Positions 9,311 to 19,314 are shown, counted from the first letter of the stretch. The stretch: 64,000 bases of DNA from Acinetobacter sp. WCHA55 (GCF_002165305.2 NZ_CP032286.1:62001-126000); one strand, 5' to 3'. Made by a program: numbers and translations. The notes: generated by a model not told the origin, from the sequence alone.

Positions 9311-10411
9311 ATGAGCAAAATTCAGACCCTTGTGGCAAGTATGATGGTGGTGTGTAGTATCACCTTGTGGGGATGTAGCAAAGACACGACCGAACCAGAG
9401 TCGGTGCCTTTGGTGATGGTGAGCCAACCGAATACCACGCATCTAGAACAAAAAAGCTATGCAGGCGAAGTGCAAGCCCGCCAACAAACGGCGCTGTCCT
9501 TTCGCGTGGGGGGACAAGTCACGGAGCGTCTGGTCGATGTGGGTGACCAAGTCAAAGTTGGGCAAGTTTTAGCGCGTTTAGATGTGCAAGATGCTCAGTT
9601 ACAACTCAATGCAGCCAAAGCACAGCTAGAAAGTGCCCAAGCGGCTGAAAAAAATGCACAGGATGAACTCAAACGTTTTAAACAATTATTACCGAGTAAT
9701 GCTGTGAGTCGTTCACAGTATGACAGCGTTGAAAATCAATACAAAGCCGCACTGTCGAGCTTAAAACAAGCTCAAGCCAATTATAACGTTACGCAAAACC
9801 AAACCAGTTATAACCAACTGATCGCCAATAAAAACGGTGTGATTACCGAGCGTAATATTGAAATTGGGCAGGTGATTTCAGCAGGACAACCAGCTTTTCA
9901 ACTGGCCATTTCAGGCGATCGTGAAGTGGTGATTGGTGTGCCTGAACAAGCCATTGCTCAGATTAAAGTTGGACAGGATGCAATCGTAACCTTGTGGTCT
10001 AAACCCGATGAGCGTTTTGCTGCCTACGTCCGCGAAATTTCGCCTGCCGCAGATCAGTCACGAACTTTTAGTGTCAAAGTGGCTTTGCGTGAAGGGCAAA
10101 ATACGATCCAACTGGGACAGAGTGCACGAGTGTTTTTCAGCTCAACTGAAAGCAATGTGCTGAGTGTGCCGTTAGCCAGTGTTTCAGCGAGCGGGAAAAA
10201 TGCCTATGTCTGGGTGGTAAACAGCGATAACAGTATTCGTAAGGTGCCTGTGGTTGTTGGCGAGTATGGTCGCGATACGGTCACTATTCGCTCAGGGTTA
10301 CAGCCAAAAGACTATGTGGTGGTGGGCGGAGTCCATTTACTACGTGAAAAACAGAAAATTAAACCGATTAGCCGTGATAACAAAGCGGTCCAGATTGCGG
10401 CAGGGAGTTAA
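9311..10411 (+). CDS. RND efflux periplasmic adaptor (membrane fusion) lipoprotein
   Basis: A 366-aa adaptor that links an inner-membrane RND pump to an outer-membrane channel. It has a signal peptide ending in a lipobox (TLWGC, Cys near residue 22), so it should be a lipoprotein on the periplasmic face of the inner membrane. After it come a biotinyl-lipoyl half (FRVGGQVTERLVDVGDQVKV), a helical hairpin rich in Ala/Gln (about 95-165), the second lipoyl half (NKNGVITERNIEIGQVISAG), and beta-barrel and membrane-proximal domains. The permease gene begins 2 bases after the stop, so the two are co-translated. No outer-membrane channel gene follows. Confidence 0.92.
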   Translation: MSKIQTLVASMMVVCSITLWGCSKDTTEPESVPLVMVSQPNTTHLEQKSYAGEVQARQQTALSFRVGGQVTERLVDVGDQVKVGQVLARLDVQDAQLQLNAAKAQLESAQAAEKNAQDELKRFKQLLPSNAVSRSQYDSVENQYKAALSSLKQAQANYNVTQNQTSYNQLIANKNGVITERNIEIGQVISAGQPAFQLAISGDREVVIGVPEQAIAQIKVGQDAIVTLWSKPDERFAAYVREISPAADQSRTFSVKVALREGQNTIQLGQSARVFFSSTESNVLSVPLASVSASGKNAYVWVVNSDNSIRKVPVVVGEYGRDTVTIRSGLQPKDYVVVGGVHLLREKQKIKPISRDNKAVQIAAGS

Positions 10412-10413
10412 GC

Positions 10414-13400
10414 ATGAACTACAACCTGTCCGAATGGGCACTTAAAAATAAAGGTTTGATCCTCTATTTTATGTTGTTACTCGGGATCATTGGGGTGGTG
10501 TCTTATTCCAAACTTGCTCAAAGTGAAGACCCGCCTTTTACCTTTAAAGTCATGGTAGTGCAGACATACTGGCCTGGTGCAACTGCGCGTGAGGTATCGG
10601 AACAAGTCACAGATCGTATTGAAAAAGAACTGATGACCACGGGTAAATACGAACGTATTATGGCGTATTCACGACCTGGCGAGTCCATGGTCACTTTTGT
10701 GGCACGTGATGCCATGCGCTCGAGTGAAATACCTGATGTTTGGTATGATGTTCGTAAAAAAGTCAATGATATTAAGCATGAACTCCCAGACGGTGTTCAG
10801 GGTCCTTTCTTTAACGATGAGTTTGGTGACACTTTCGGTAATATCTATGTATTGACTGGTAAAGACTTTGACTATGCGGTGATGAAAGAATATGCCGACC
10901 GCTTACAGTTACAACTACAACGTGTCAAAGATGTGGCTAAGGTGAACCTTGTTGGTTTACAAGACCAAAAAATTTGGATTGAAATTTCCAACACCAAAGC
11001 TGCGCAGTTAGGTATTCCCGTCACAGCTATTCAACAAGCGTTGCAACAGCAAAATACCATGGCCAGTGCAGGTTTCTTTGAAACGAAGTCTGACCGCATT
11101 CAACTTAGAGTCACAGGGCAGATTAAAAGCGTTGCAGAACTGCAACGTATGCCACTCTTGGTCAATGGAAAAACCATCCAGCTTAGTGACGTTGCTGATG
11201 TCTATCGAGGCTTTAGTGAGCCAGCTCAACCCCGTATGCGTTTTATGGGCGAAAATGGTATCGGGATTGCGGTCTCGATGCGTAAAGGTGGCGACATCTT
11301 GGCTTTGGGTAAAAACCTAGAGACTGAGTTTTCTAATCTGCAAAAAACTTTGCCTTTGGGGATGGAGCTGAAAAAAGTTTCAGATCAGCCAGTTGCGGTG
11401 AAGCGCAGTGTCAACGAATTTATGAAAGTGCTTGCAGAAGCGGTCATTATTGTCCTGCTAGTGAGTTTCTTTTCACTGGGTTTCCGTACTGGGCTGGTGG
11501 TGGCATTCTCCATTCCACTGGTCTTAGCGATGACCTTTGCAGGCATGAATATTTTTGATGTTGGCTTGCATAAAATTTCGTTGGGGGCTTTGATTTTAGC
11601 ACTGGGACTGTTGGTTGATGATGCCATTATTGCAGTCGAAATGATGGCCATTAAAATGGAGCAGGGCTATAGTCGGCTACAAGCCGCGGGGCATGCGTGG
11701 CGAACCACGGCCTTCCCAATGCTGACGGGAACATTGATTACCGCTGCGGGCTTTTTGCCAATTGCAACAGCAGCCTCAAGTACAGGTGAATACACGCGTT
11801 CTATTTTCCAAGTGGTGACCATTGCTTTAATTGTGTCGTGGTTTGCGGCTGTATTGTTTGTACCTTATTTGGGCGACAAATTATTGCCTGATTTCAATAA
11901 GGATCTCATCCAAAAAGCACCGTGGTATAGCCGGTTGTGGGCACGATTGCGCAAGCAGCCTGAGCCACAGTCAACGGTGCATCATCCTGGTGAGCAGCAT
12001 GATCCCTATCAAACCAAGTTCTATCAAGGTTTTCGTCGTTGGGTCAATCTGTGTGTGACTTATCGAAAAACGGTCATTGCGACAACGGTTGGTATCTTTG
12101 TGCTCTCGGTGCTCATGTTTAAATTGGTACCACAACAATTCTTCCCGCCTTCGAATCGCGCAGAAATTTTGGTCGATTTAAAACTCGAGGAAGGTGCATC
12201 TTTAACCGCAACTGAAAATGCAGTGAAAAAGGTCGAACAGTTCCTATCGAAGCAAAAGGGGATTGATAACTATGTGGCTTATGTGGGCACAGGTTCACCG
12301 CGCTTTTATTTACCGCTCGATCAGCAACTGCCACAGGCAAGTTTTGCACAGTTTGTGGTTTTGGCCTCTTCATTGGATGATCGAAATGAAATTCGCAAGT
12401 CTTTAGATACACAAATCCGTCAGTTACTGCCAGATGTTCGTACTCGCGTTTCTCTGCTTGAAAATGGGCCACCTGTTGGTTATCCAATCCAGTATCGGGT
12501 ATCAGGTGAAGATTTGACACAGGTTCGCGCCTGGGCGGACAAAGTAGCTGCGCTTATTGGCACAAACCCGAACACAACGAATGTACACCTTGACTGGGGT
12601 GAGCCAAGTAAGGTGATTAGCTTAGAGATTGATCAAGACCGTGCCCGCCAAATGGGGGTGTCTAGTTTAGATTTAGCCAATTTCTTGAACAGTTCTATTT
12701 CGGGTGCCACGATTAACCAATACCGTGAAAAGCGAGAACTGATTGAGATCCGCTTACGCGGAGACCAAGCGGAACGGGCTGAAGTAGAGTCCCTTTCCAG
12801 TCTGGCTATTCCAACCTCAAGTGGTGGCACAGTGCCACTCGCGCAAATTGCGAAAATTAATTATGGTTTTGAAGATGGATTAATCTGGCACCGTAACCGC
12901 TTACCGACCATTACGGTGCGTGCAGATATTCGAACCAAATTACAGCCTGCCACTGTAGTGGATGAAATGGCTGAACAGATGGATCAGCTGCGTGCAGAAT
13001 TGCCAAATGGTTATTTGGTTGAAGTGGGTGGTACCGTGGAAGAGTCTGCACGTGGTGGTAAATCGGTTGCAGCGGGCATGCCTTTGTTCTTGGCCGTGGT
13101 CATGACCTTGCTGATGATTCAACTGCGCAGTATGTCGCGTGCGACAATTGTACTGCTTACCGCACCTTTAGGCTTAATTGGTGTGGTGTTGTTCCTGCTG
13201 TTGTTCAATAAGCCTTTTGGCTTTGTTGCAATGTTGGGTACCATTGCCTTGTCGGGCATGATCATGCGTAATTCGCTGATCTTGATTGATCAGATTGAGC
13301 AAGACATTCAAGCAGGGCATGAATCATGGGATGCGATCATCGATGCGACGGTGCGACGTTGTCGTCCAATTGTGCTGACGGCATTGGCAGCAGTTTTGGC

Positions 13401-13551
13401 GATGATCCCATTGTCTAGAAGTATTTTCTTTGGACCGATGGCCGTTGCGATCATGGGCGGACTGATTGTGGCGACGCTCTTAACCCTGTTCTTTTTACCG
13501 GCCTTGTACGCGCAGTGGTTTAAAGTAAAAAAAATTAGCCATAAGCTGTAA
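10414..13551 (+). CDS. RND efflux transporter permease (HAE1/AcrB-like)
   Basis: A 1045-aa proton-driven trimeric pump in the inner membrane, the normal RND length. The first transmembrane helix (about 13-31) is followed by a large periplasmic porter domain. A helix block around 335-500 contains LILALGLLVDDAIIAVEM, whose paired Asp residues are the proton-relay position of AcrB. A second porter domain and a final helix block (about 855-1035) follow. It forms an operon with the adaptor at 9311 and is probably repressed by the TetR protein at 8528. It is not obviously AdeB or AdeJ, so no symbol is given. It probably borrows a TolC-like channel encoded elsewhere. Confidence 0.93.
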   Translation: MNYNLSEWALKNKGLILYFMLLLGIIGVVSYSKLAQSEDPPFTFKVMVVQTYWPGATAREVSEQVTDRIEKELMTTGKYERIMAYSRPGESMVTFVARDAMRSSEIPDVWYDVRKKVNDIKHELPDGVQGPFFNDEFGDTFGNIYVLTGKDFDYAVMKEYADRLQLQLQRVKDVAKVNLVGLQDQKIWIEISNTKAAQLGIPVTAIQQALQQQNTMASAGFFETKSDRIQLRVTGQIKSVAELQRMPLLVNGKTIQLSDVADVYRGFSEPAQPRMRFMGENGIGIAVSMRKGGDILALGKNLETEFSNLQKTLPLGMELKKVSDQPVAVKRSVNEFMKVLAEAVIIVLLVSFFSLGFRTGLVVAFSIPLVLAMTFAGMNIFDVGLHKISLGALILALGLLVDDAIIAVEMMAIKMEQGYSRLQAAGHAWRTTAFPMLTGTLITAAGFLPIATAASSTGEYTRSIFQVVTIALIVSWFAAVLFVPYLGDKLLPDFNKDLIQKAPWYSRLWARLRKQPEPQSTVHHPGEQHDPYQTKFYQGFRRWVNLCVTYRKTVIATTVGIFVLSVLMFKLVPQQFFPPSNRAEILVDLKLEEGASLTATENAVKKVEQFLSKQKGIDNYVAYVGTGSPRFYLPLDQQLPQASFAQFVVLASSLDDRNEIRKSLDTQIRQLLPDVRTRVSLLENGPPVGYPIQYRVSGEDLTQVRAWADKVAALIGTNPNTTNVHLDWGEPSKVISLEIDQDRARQMGVSSLDLANFLNSSISGATINQYREKRELIEIRLRGDQAERAEVESLSSLAIPTSSGGTVPLAQIAKINYGFEDGLIWHRNRLPTITVRADIRTKLQPATVVDEMAEQMDQLRAELPNGYLVEVGGTVEESARGGKSVAAGMPLFLAVVMTLLMIQLRSMSRATIVLLTAPLGLIGVVLFLLLFNKPFGFVAMLGTIALSGMIMRNSLILIDQIEQDIQAGHESWDAIIDATVRRCRPIVLTALAAVLAMIPLSRSIFFGPMAVAIMGGLIVATLLTLFFLPALYAQWFKVKKISHKL

Positions 13552-13555
13552 ATTT

Positions 13556-13621
13556 ATGCCAATATCAGGTGCGAAACGTTGAAAATTTCAATATAGTAGC
13601 ACCTGAAATTTATGGCATTTT
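13556..13621 (+). terminator. Long stem-loop after the RND operon
   Basis: TGCCA and TCAGGTGC pair with GCACCTGA and TGGCA across a loop that itself contains the palindrome TTGAAAATTTCAA (13579-13591). The 3' arm runs into TTTTTATA. It resembles an extended intrinsic terminator for the efflux operon. Confidence 0.6.
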
Positions 13622-13681
13622 TATAAAGCAGTTTTTGCTACACATTAAAAAATAAACGATGTGGCAAATGAGGTTAAACGC

Positions 13682-14059
13682 ATGATGCAAGACAATGTAA
13701 CCAAGTATCGCCGTTCTATCGCGATTTCTTATGTCTTCATGTTTTTGGCTTTGTTTACTGTGATTAGTGGCGCATTTTCCTATTGGTATGCCCGAAAAGT
13801 CACGCAAATTGATCATGCTGAAGTGTGGTTACAAGCGCAAGCACTTTGGGTGATGCGCAATATCGTGATTTATAGTATTTTGGCGTTATTTGCAGCATTG
13901 TGGTTTATTCCTCTTATTTTCTTCACTTGGGACAGTGCATTGTGGGTGACTGGATGCACGGTTGCAGGTGTGATTTTTAGCTGTATCGCATTTCTCTTTC
14001 TTCTAAATGCGTGGTTTAAAGGCCTATCTAAATTTTTGAAAAATAAAGCAGTTTTCTAA
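13682..14059 (+). CDS. Small multi-spanning membrane protein of unknown function
   Basis: A protein of about 125 aa with three likely transmembrane helices: near residues 13-36, 60-80, and 85-110. It has a basic N-terminus (KYRR) and a basic C-terminus (FKGLSKFLKNKAVF). I chose the ATG at 13682 because AGG lies 8 bases upstream; a GTG start at 13661 would add seven residues. No family motif was recognised with confidence. It lies between the RND terminator and dnaJ, and the sigma-32-like dnaJ promoter begins only about 28 bases after its stop, so the two genes appear to be separate units. Confidence 0.7.
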   Translation: MMQDNVTKYRRSIAISYVFMFLALFTVISGAFSYWYARKVTQIDHAEVWLQAQALWVMRNIVIYSILALFAALWFIPLIFFTWDSALWVTGCTVAGVIFSCIAFLFLLNAWFKGLSKFLKNKAVF

Positions 14060-14083
14060 TTCTACTGATTTTTTTTCAAACAT

Positions 14084-14114
14084 CCCCTTGTAAAACTTGG
14101 TTTGAACCCAATTT
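14084..14114 (+). promoter_or_regulatory. Sigma-32 (heat-shock) type promoter for dnaJ
   Basis: CCC-CTTGTAA, a 13-base spacer, then CCCAATTT closely matches the RpoH consensus (CCCTTGAA, N13-15, CCCCATNT). It is followed about 50 bases later by the dnaJ start codon, which has a GAGGAGC ribosome-binding site. This fits heat-shock control of a chaperone gene. Confidence 0.65.
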
Positions 14115-14163
14115 CAGACCACAGTTGAGTATTAAATAAATTCCGTGAGGAGCATCGCCAGAC

Positions 14164-15282
14164 ATGGCTAAACGTGATTATTATGAGGTTTTAGGTGTTG
14201 CTAAAACCGCTAGTGATGATGAAATTAAAAAAGCCTACCGTAAGTTGGCGATGAAATATCATCCGGACCGCAACCCTGACAATACTGAAGCTGAAGAGAA
14301 ATTTAAAGAAGCGGCTGAAGCTTATGAAGTTTTATCGGATAGCGAAAAGCGCAGCATGTATGACCGTATGGGGCATCAAGCCTTTGAAGGTGGTATGGGC
14401 GGCGGAGGCGGCTTCGGTGGTGGTTTCAGCGCAGAAGACATTTTCAGTCAATTCGGTGACATTTTCGGTGGTGCATTTGGCGGCGGCGGTGGTCGTGGTC
14501 AACAGCGTGCGCGTCGTGGTTCAGACTTGCGTTATGTGATGGAACTGACGTTGGAAGAAGCGGTAAAAGGGGTGAAGAAAACCATCACGTTTACAGCACC
14601 AGCGCCATGTGAAACCTGTGATGGAAAGGGCTCTAAAAACCCGAACGATGTTGAAACCTGTAAAACTTGTCATGGTGCAGGTCAGGTTCGCATGCAGCAA
14701 GGTTTCTTCTCTGTACAGCAGACCTGTAGCACCTGTCGCGGTCAGGGTAAAATCATTAAGAACCCATGTAATACCTGTCATGGTTCAGGTGTTAAAGACC
14801 GTCAACAAACCTTAGAAGTGACGATTCCTGCGGGCGTCGACAACGGTGACCGCGTTCGTTTAACGGGTAAAGGCGAAGCGATTCGTGATGGTCAGTCAGG
14901 CGACTTGTATGTAGAAGTGGTGGTGCGTGAGCACGAAATCTTCCAACGTGATGGTGCAGACCTGTATATGGATGTCCCTGTGAGCATTGCCGATGCTGCT
15001 TTGGGTAAAGAAATTGAAATCCCAACACTTGAAGGTCGTGTGAGTTTGAAGATTCCTGAGGGCACACAAACGGGTAAAATGTTCCGTTTACGTGGCAAAG
15101 GAGTTAAACCTGTACGTACCAGTATGCAAGGTGACTTACTCTGCCGTATCGTGATTGAAACACCAGTCAACTTAACAGCACGTCAACGTGAGTTGTTAAA
15201 AGAGTTGCAAGAAACCTTGGATGGTGATGATCACAAATCATCACCGAAGAAAAAATCTTTCTTTGACCGTCTGTTTGACTGA
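14164..15282 (+). CDS. dnaJ: Chaperone DnaJ (Hsp40)
   Basis: Co-chaperone that delivers unfolded clients to DnaK and stimulates its ATPase. The 372-aa protein has the complete type-I layout: a J domain with HPD at residues 33-35, a Gly/Phe-rich linker (about 75-115), and four zinc-binding repeats ([32 protein letters not shown]). Two C-terminal substrate-binding beta domains and a dimerisation tail follow. It has its own sigma-32-like promoter. dnaK is not adjacent, and the strand changes after the shared terminator at 15312-15343, so dnaJ is transcribed alone. Confidence 0.98.
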   Translation: MAKRDYYEVLGVAKTASDDEIKKAYRKLAMKYHPDRNPDNTEAEEKFKEAAEAYEVLSDSEKRSMYDRMGHQAFEGGMGGGGGFGGGFSAEDIFSQFGDIFGGAFGGGGGRGQQRARRGSDLRYVMELTLEEAVKGVKKTITFTAPAPCETCDGKGSKNPNDVETCKTCHGAGQVRMQQGFFSVQQTCSTCRGQGKIIKNPCNTCHGSGVKDRQQTLEVTIPAGVDNGDRVRLTGKGEAIRDGQSGDLYVEVVVREHEIFQRDGADLYMDVPVSIADAALGKEIEIPTLEGRVSLKIPEGTQTGKMFRLRGKGVKPVRTSMQGDLLCRIVIETPVNLTARQRELLKELQETLDGDDHKSSPKKKSFFDRLFD

Positions 15283-15311
15283 TAAAACGTCATATCTGTT
15301 AAATAAGATTG

Positions 15312-15343
15312 AAAAAAGCGGGAAGATTTTCCCGCTTTTTTTT
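15312..15343. terminator. Bidirectional terminator between dnaJ and a small exported-protein gene
   Basis: AAAAAAGCGGGAA pairs with TTTCCCGCTTTTTTTT, with A-runs and T-runs on both sides. It serves dnaJ and the convergent small gene ending at 15347. Confidence 0.9.
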
Positions 15344-15346
15344 ATG

Positions 15347-15586
15347 TTATTGCACTTCTGCTGGCAGCTCAGGTTGATCGATCTCTTCGACTGACACCAT
15401 TTCTTCTGCCATAGGTGCAGTGGCTGGTACTTGTTGCTCGACCTGCGCTTTGGGATGTGTACTGGTGGTGATCTTTACCTGTGACAAACTTTCTAAGGTG
15501 TCGCCTGCTTGAACAGCGGGTTCAGCCTGAACCTGTGCCCAACTCCCCCCAAACGCCATCGCTAGAAAAAGTACCTTTGCTTTCAT
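15347..15586 (-). CDS. Small exported acidic protein, unknown
   Basis: A 79-aa protein with a clear Sec signal peptide (MKAKVLFLAMAFGGSWAQVQA, cleavage after AQVQA). The mature part, about 58 residues, is Pro/Glu/Val-rich and low in complexity, with EEMVSVEEIDQPELPAE near the end and no Cys. It probably sits in the periplasm as a disordered or scaffold-like peptide. A signal peptide together with a proper terminator supports a real gene, although no family was recognised. Confidence 0.6.
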   Translation of the reverse strand: MKAKVLFLAMAFGGSWAQVQAEPAVQAGDTLESLSQVKITTSTHPKAQVEQQVPATAPMAEEMVSVEEIDQPELPAEVQ

Positions 15587-15774
15587 TCTATTTTCCTCAT
15601 TTTAAAGTAGTTTTTAAACGCGAACCTAGTCTGCGTAAGATTGATTGCAAATTTGTGAAAAGCTAGAGAAAGCATGCCTGAAAATAAAGCGATTTTTTCG
15701 ATGAAAATGGCCAACAAACCTTAGTCTGGGCAATCAGTTTTGCTATAGTAAGAGCAATTTTGAAGCTAGATTAG

Positions 15775-16605
<831 letters not shown>

Positions 16606-16664
16606 GAACCTGTTTCATTCGCCATAAAAACAAGATAAAAAACGAAAATAAGACGAAGAATAGA

Positions 16665-17312
16665 ATGAAAAAAGTCATGTATATGGCTTGTGTTGTTGCC
16701 GTGATGACGACAGCACAAGCCAAACCTATGGATCAAGCCAAACTCAGTATTCATAAGAATAATATTAAAGTTTGGACCTATCAAAATGCGCAGAACCCAG
16801 TCTTTTTATATAAGGCAGAAACCACGTTTGATGTGCCGATTGAAAAAGCAGTGTCACTGATCTTAGATGTTGACCATGCAGTGAAATGGGTGCCATATAT
16901 GGGCAGTGTGAAAGTTTTGTCGCGTGATGATAAAAAAGGCGAGTTTCAACTGTATATGGTGCTGGATTTCCCTTTTCCTTTAAAAGACCGTGACTTGGTG
17001 GTGCAGGGGAAAATGACCAAGGACAGTCAGGGCATCATTAGCATTAAAAATAAAGCGATTGATAAAAACATCTTTAAAAATCCAGATTATGTGCGCCTAA
17101 ATCATTATGAGGGCGATTGGGTCTTTCAGAAACTGGGACCAAATAAAGTCAAGGTTTCGACCTCGGGTTATGCCAACCCTGAGGGATCGATACCACTGAA
17201 GTTTGTGAATATGTTTGTCCAACAACAACCCTATCAAATGCTGCAAAAAATGAAAAATCAATTGCTGGAACAAGAGGGGACACCTGCCCACTTACCAGCA
17301 GTCCTACGTTAA
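16665..17312 (+). CDS. Exported START-domain lipid-binding protein
   Basis: A 215-aa protein with a signal peptide (MKKVMYMACVVAVMTTAQA, cleavage near residue 19), followed by a START/polyketide-cyclase-like helix-grip fold. Visible parts are FDVPIEKAVSLILDVDHAVKW, then VLDFPFPLKDRDLVVQG (the conserved KDRDL patch of bacterial START proteins), and YEGDWVFQKLGPNKVKVSTS. Such proteins are thought to bind lipids in the periplasm; the ligand is unknown. It follows dapB by 59 bases and ends at its own terminator, so it may be read from the dapB promoter. Confidence 0.8.
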   Translation: MKKVMYMACVVAVMTTAQAKPMDQAKLSIHKNNIKVWTYQNAQNPVFLYKAETTFDVPIEKAVSLILDVDHAVKWVPYMGSVKVLSRDDKKGEFQLYMVLDFPFPLKDRDLVVQGKMTKDSQGIISIKNKAIDKNIFKNPDYVRLNHYEGDWVFQKLGPNKVKVSTSGYANPEGSIPLKFVNMFVQQQPYQMLQKMKNQLLEQEGTPAHLPAVLR

Positions 17313-17324
17313 TTTCAAATACGA

Positions 17325-17350
17325 AGAAGCCTACATGCGGGCTTCTTTTA
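17325..17350 (+). terminator. Terminator after the START-domain gene
   Basis: AGAAGCC / GGCTTCT stem with an 8-nt loop, then TTTATGTTTT. It also lies within range of the convergent lipoprotein gene. Confidence 0.75.
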
Positions 17351-17361
17351 TGTTTTAAAAT

Positions 17362-17763
17362 TTAAGGCTGTTGATAAGCATTCAGCAGCTCTAAGGTTGA
17401 AGCCTTAGGTAAGTCTAACTGGATTAAACTGAGCATGGCATGTCCTTCACCAGTGAGTGAAATCTTGAAGTTTTCAGCACTGCTTTGGTCACATTGAAAC
17501 TGTAGATTTTTCTGGCGAGGCAAGTTCATCTGCATTTGACGTTCATTGTTTAACCGATATTGATAAGTTCGTTGGGGCGAGGTTTCAGTCAAGCTCGGCG
17601 CTAAACTTAAAAACTGATAATCAGTTAAATTTTGAGTTTTGAGAAACCCTTCAATCAGTGCTTTACAAATAAAATGCTGCTGCTGTACCTGCTGTGAAAC
17701 ATGTGGTGGTTGGCAAGCCGATAAGCTCAATAAGCAAAACAGAGATATGATTATTTTTTTCAT
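17362..17763 (-). CDS. Small putative lipoprotein, unknown
   Basis: A 133-aa protein with a textbook lipoprotein signal (MKKIIISLFCLLSLSAC, Cys at 17). The mature region, about 115 residues, contains a second conserved-looking Cys pair (HFICKAL and FQCDQSS), which may form a disulfide. A weak pattern of alternating strands follows (TYQYRLNNERQMQMNLPRQ). No known family was recognised. It is divergent from the MocR-type regulator with about 100 bases between them, so that regulator could control it. Confidence 0.75.
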   Translation of the reverse strand: MKKIIISLFCLLSLSACQPPHVSQQVQQQHFICKALIEGFLKTQNLTDYQFLSLAPSLTETSPQRTYQYRLNNERQMQMNLPRQKNLQFQCDQSSAENFKISLTGEGHAMLSLIQLDLPKASTLELLNAYQQP

Positions 17764-17821
17764 AAAAGTGCCTATTTATGGTTGTGAACGAATGACAGGA
17801 GCATAATTCTGTTGGCATAAT

Positions 17822-17860
17822 GGATACAGATACATAAAATTTAAAAAAATAGGTACAGAT
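17822..17860. promoter_or_regulatory. Direct repeats upstream of the MocR-type gene
   Basis: GGATACAGAT (17822-17831) and AGGTACAGAT (17851-17860) are direct repeats 29 bases apart, just upstream of the MocR-type start and inside the divergent promoter region. MocR/GntR-aminotransferase regulators commonly bind spaced direct repeats, so these are candidate binding sites. Confidence 0.45.
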
Positions 17861-17862
17861 GA

Positions 17863-19314
17863 ATGACATTTCAGTATCAAAGCTTGGCTACACAGTTGCT
17901 TGAAAAAATTCAAAATGCTGAATTACCCGCAGGGCAAAAACTGTTGTCGCTACGCCAGTTTGCCAATTTACAAAAGGTCAGCTTGAATACCGCCAAGAGC
18001 TGTTATGAGCTACTCGAGTCGCAGGGCCATATTCATGTGAAAAATAAGTCGGGCTATTTTGTCAGTTATCAAAAAAATATCAGCCCATCTATTCCTGTAC
18101 CACAACATCCTGATTTTCAGTCCCAAGCGCGTGATATTTCCAATTTAGAGCTACAGCTGGAAATTCAACAGTCTTCCATTAATAGCCGCCTTATCCATTT
18201 GGGAGCGATTCAGCTTTCTCCAAAACATGTGCCTGTAGAAGCGCTCCGTCGCTCCATTCAACGCGCTTTAAAACACAGCCAACCTGAAGATTTTTTATAT
18301 AGTGATAAGCAAGGCCATATTCGTTTGCGACAGGCTTTGTCTGAGCATTGGGCTGAAGATGGCTTTTATATTTCACAGGATGATATTTACATCAGCAATG
18401 GCTGTATGCCTGCGCTGTCGGTAATGATCCAACACCTCAGTAAGGAAGGCGACAGTGTAATTGTACCGACCCCAAATTTTAATGGTCAGTTGCAAATGCT
18501 GGCAGGGTTAAAGCGAAAAATTCTTGAAATTCCAGCCGATACCCAAGGTTTTGATCTTGAGCGTTTAGAGCAGGTCATGCAGAGTTCAGGCGCAAAAGCG
18601 TGTTTACTCACGGCCAATTATCAAAATCCCTTGGGGTTTTGCTTAAGCAATGCAGAAAAAGAAAAAATTGCACAACTGGCGGCGCGCTATCAATGCTATG
18701 TGATTGAAGATGATATTTATGGTGAATGTAGTTTCAGCTCGAGTCGTCCGCTGCCGATTAAGTATTGGGATCAGCAGGGCTATGTGATTTTCTGTGGTTC
18801 GGTTTCCAAGTCCCTTTCAACTGCGTATCGCGTAGGCTGGTTCTGTATTCCGCAGCGTTTAGCACATTTGAAGACTACGTTACTGATGCAAAATATTACA
18901 GTGAATACACCCTTGCAGTTGGCACTGGCCGATCTCATTTATAGTCGTGCCTATCGCGAACATTTACAGCAGTTAAAGCCGATTTTGAAACAGCAAGTTG
19001 AGCAATACCGACATATGATTCAGCATGCCTTTAACGGAGTTGAGTTACGTATTAATCAACCCTTAGGTGGTTATGCGCTGTGGTTACAGTTGCCCGAATG
19101 TATTGATGGTTTAGACATGTACTATTTTGCTCAGCAGCATGGCATCAATATTGTGCCAGGCGAAGTCTTTGGTGAAGGGCAGCGTTATAAAAACTGTATC
19201 CGTCTCAATGCAGGTCATGAACTTTCAACAGATATTCGTGCGGCAGTCACCTTGTTGGCCGATTGGGTGAAAGCGCAACTCAGCAGTTCGACATTGGTCA
19301 AACAAGCGGTATAA
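17863..19314 (+). CDS. MocR-type GntR regulator with aminotransferase domain
   Basis: A 483-aa fusion of an N-terminal GntR winged helix (about residues 5-70, with LPAGQKLLSLRQFANLQKVS and LNTAKSCYELLE) to a fold-type-I PLP aminotransferase domain. That domain includes ANYQNPLGFCLSN, the IEDDIYGEC block, and the PLP lysine in GSVSKSLSTAYRVGW. Such proteins usually act as PLP-sensing transcription factors rather than transaminases. The arrangement opposite a lipoprotein gene suggests autoregulation and control of that neighbour. PdxR, GabR and PtsJ are relatives with different targets; nothing here points to one of them. Confidence 0.9.
   Translation: MTFQYQSLATQLLEKIQNAELPAGQKLLSLRQFANLQKVSLNTAKSCYELLESQGHIHVKNKSGYFVSYQKNISPSIPVPQHPDFQSQARDISNLELQLEIQQSSINSRLIHLGAIQLSPKHVPVEALRRSIQRALKHSQPEDFLYSDKQGHIRLRQALSEHWAEDGFYISQDDIYISNGCMPALSVMIQHLSKEGDSVIVPTPNFNGQLQMLAGLKRKILEIPADTQGFDLERLEQVMQSSGAKACLLTANYQNPLGFCLSNAEKEKIAQLAARYQCYVIEDDIYGECSFSSSRPLPIKYWDQQGYVIFCGSVSKSLSTAYRVGWFCIPQRLAHLKTTLLMQNITVNTPLQLALADLIYSRAYREHLQQLKPILKQQVEQYRHMIQHAFNGVELRINQPLGGYALWLQLPECIDGLDMYYFAQQHGINIVPGEVFGEGQRYKNCIRLNAGHELSTDIRAAVTLLADWVKAQLSSSTLVKQAV

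Noticed and set aside
12119..12520. A 133-codon frame antisense to the RND permease
   Set aside because: A shadow of the conserved permease porter domain; no independent promoter or ribosome-binding site.
17791..17800. ATGACAG as a further PhoB half-site near the MocR gene
   Set aside because: Only seven bases match, with no second half-site and no phosphate-related gene.
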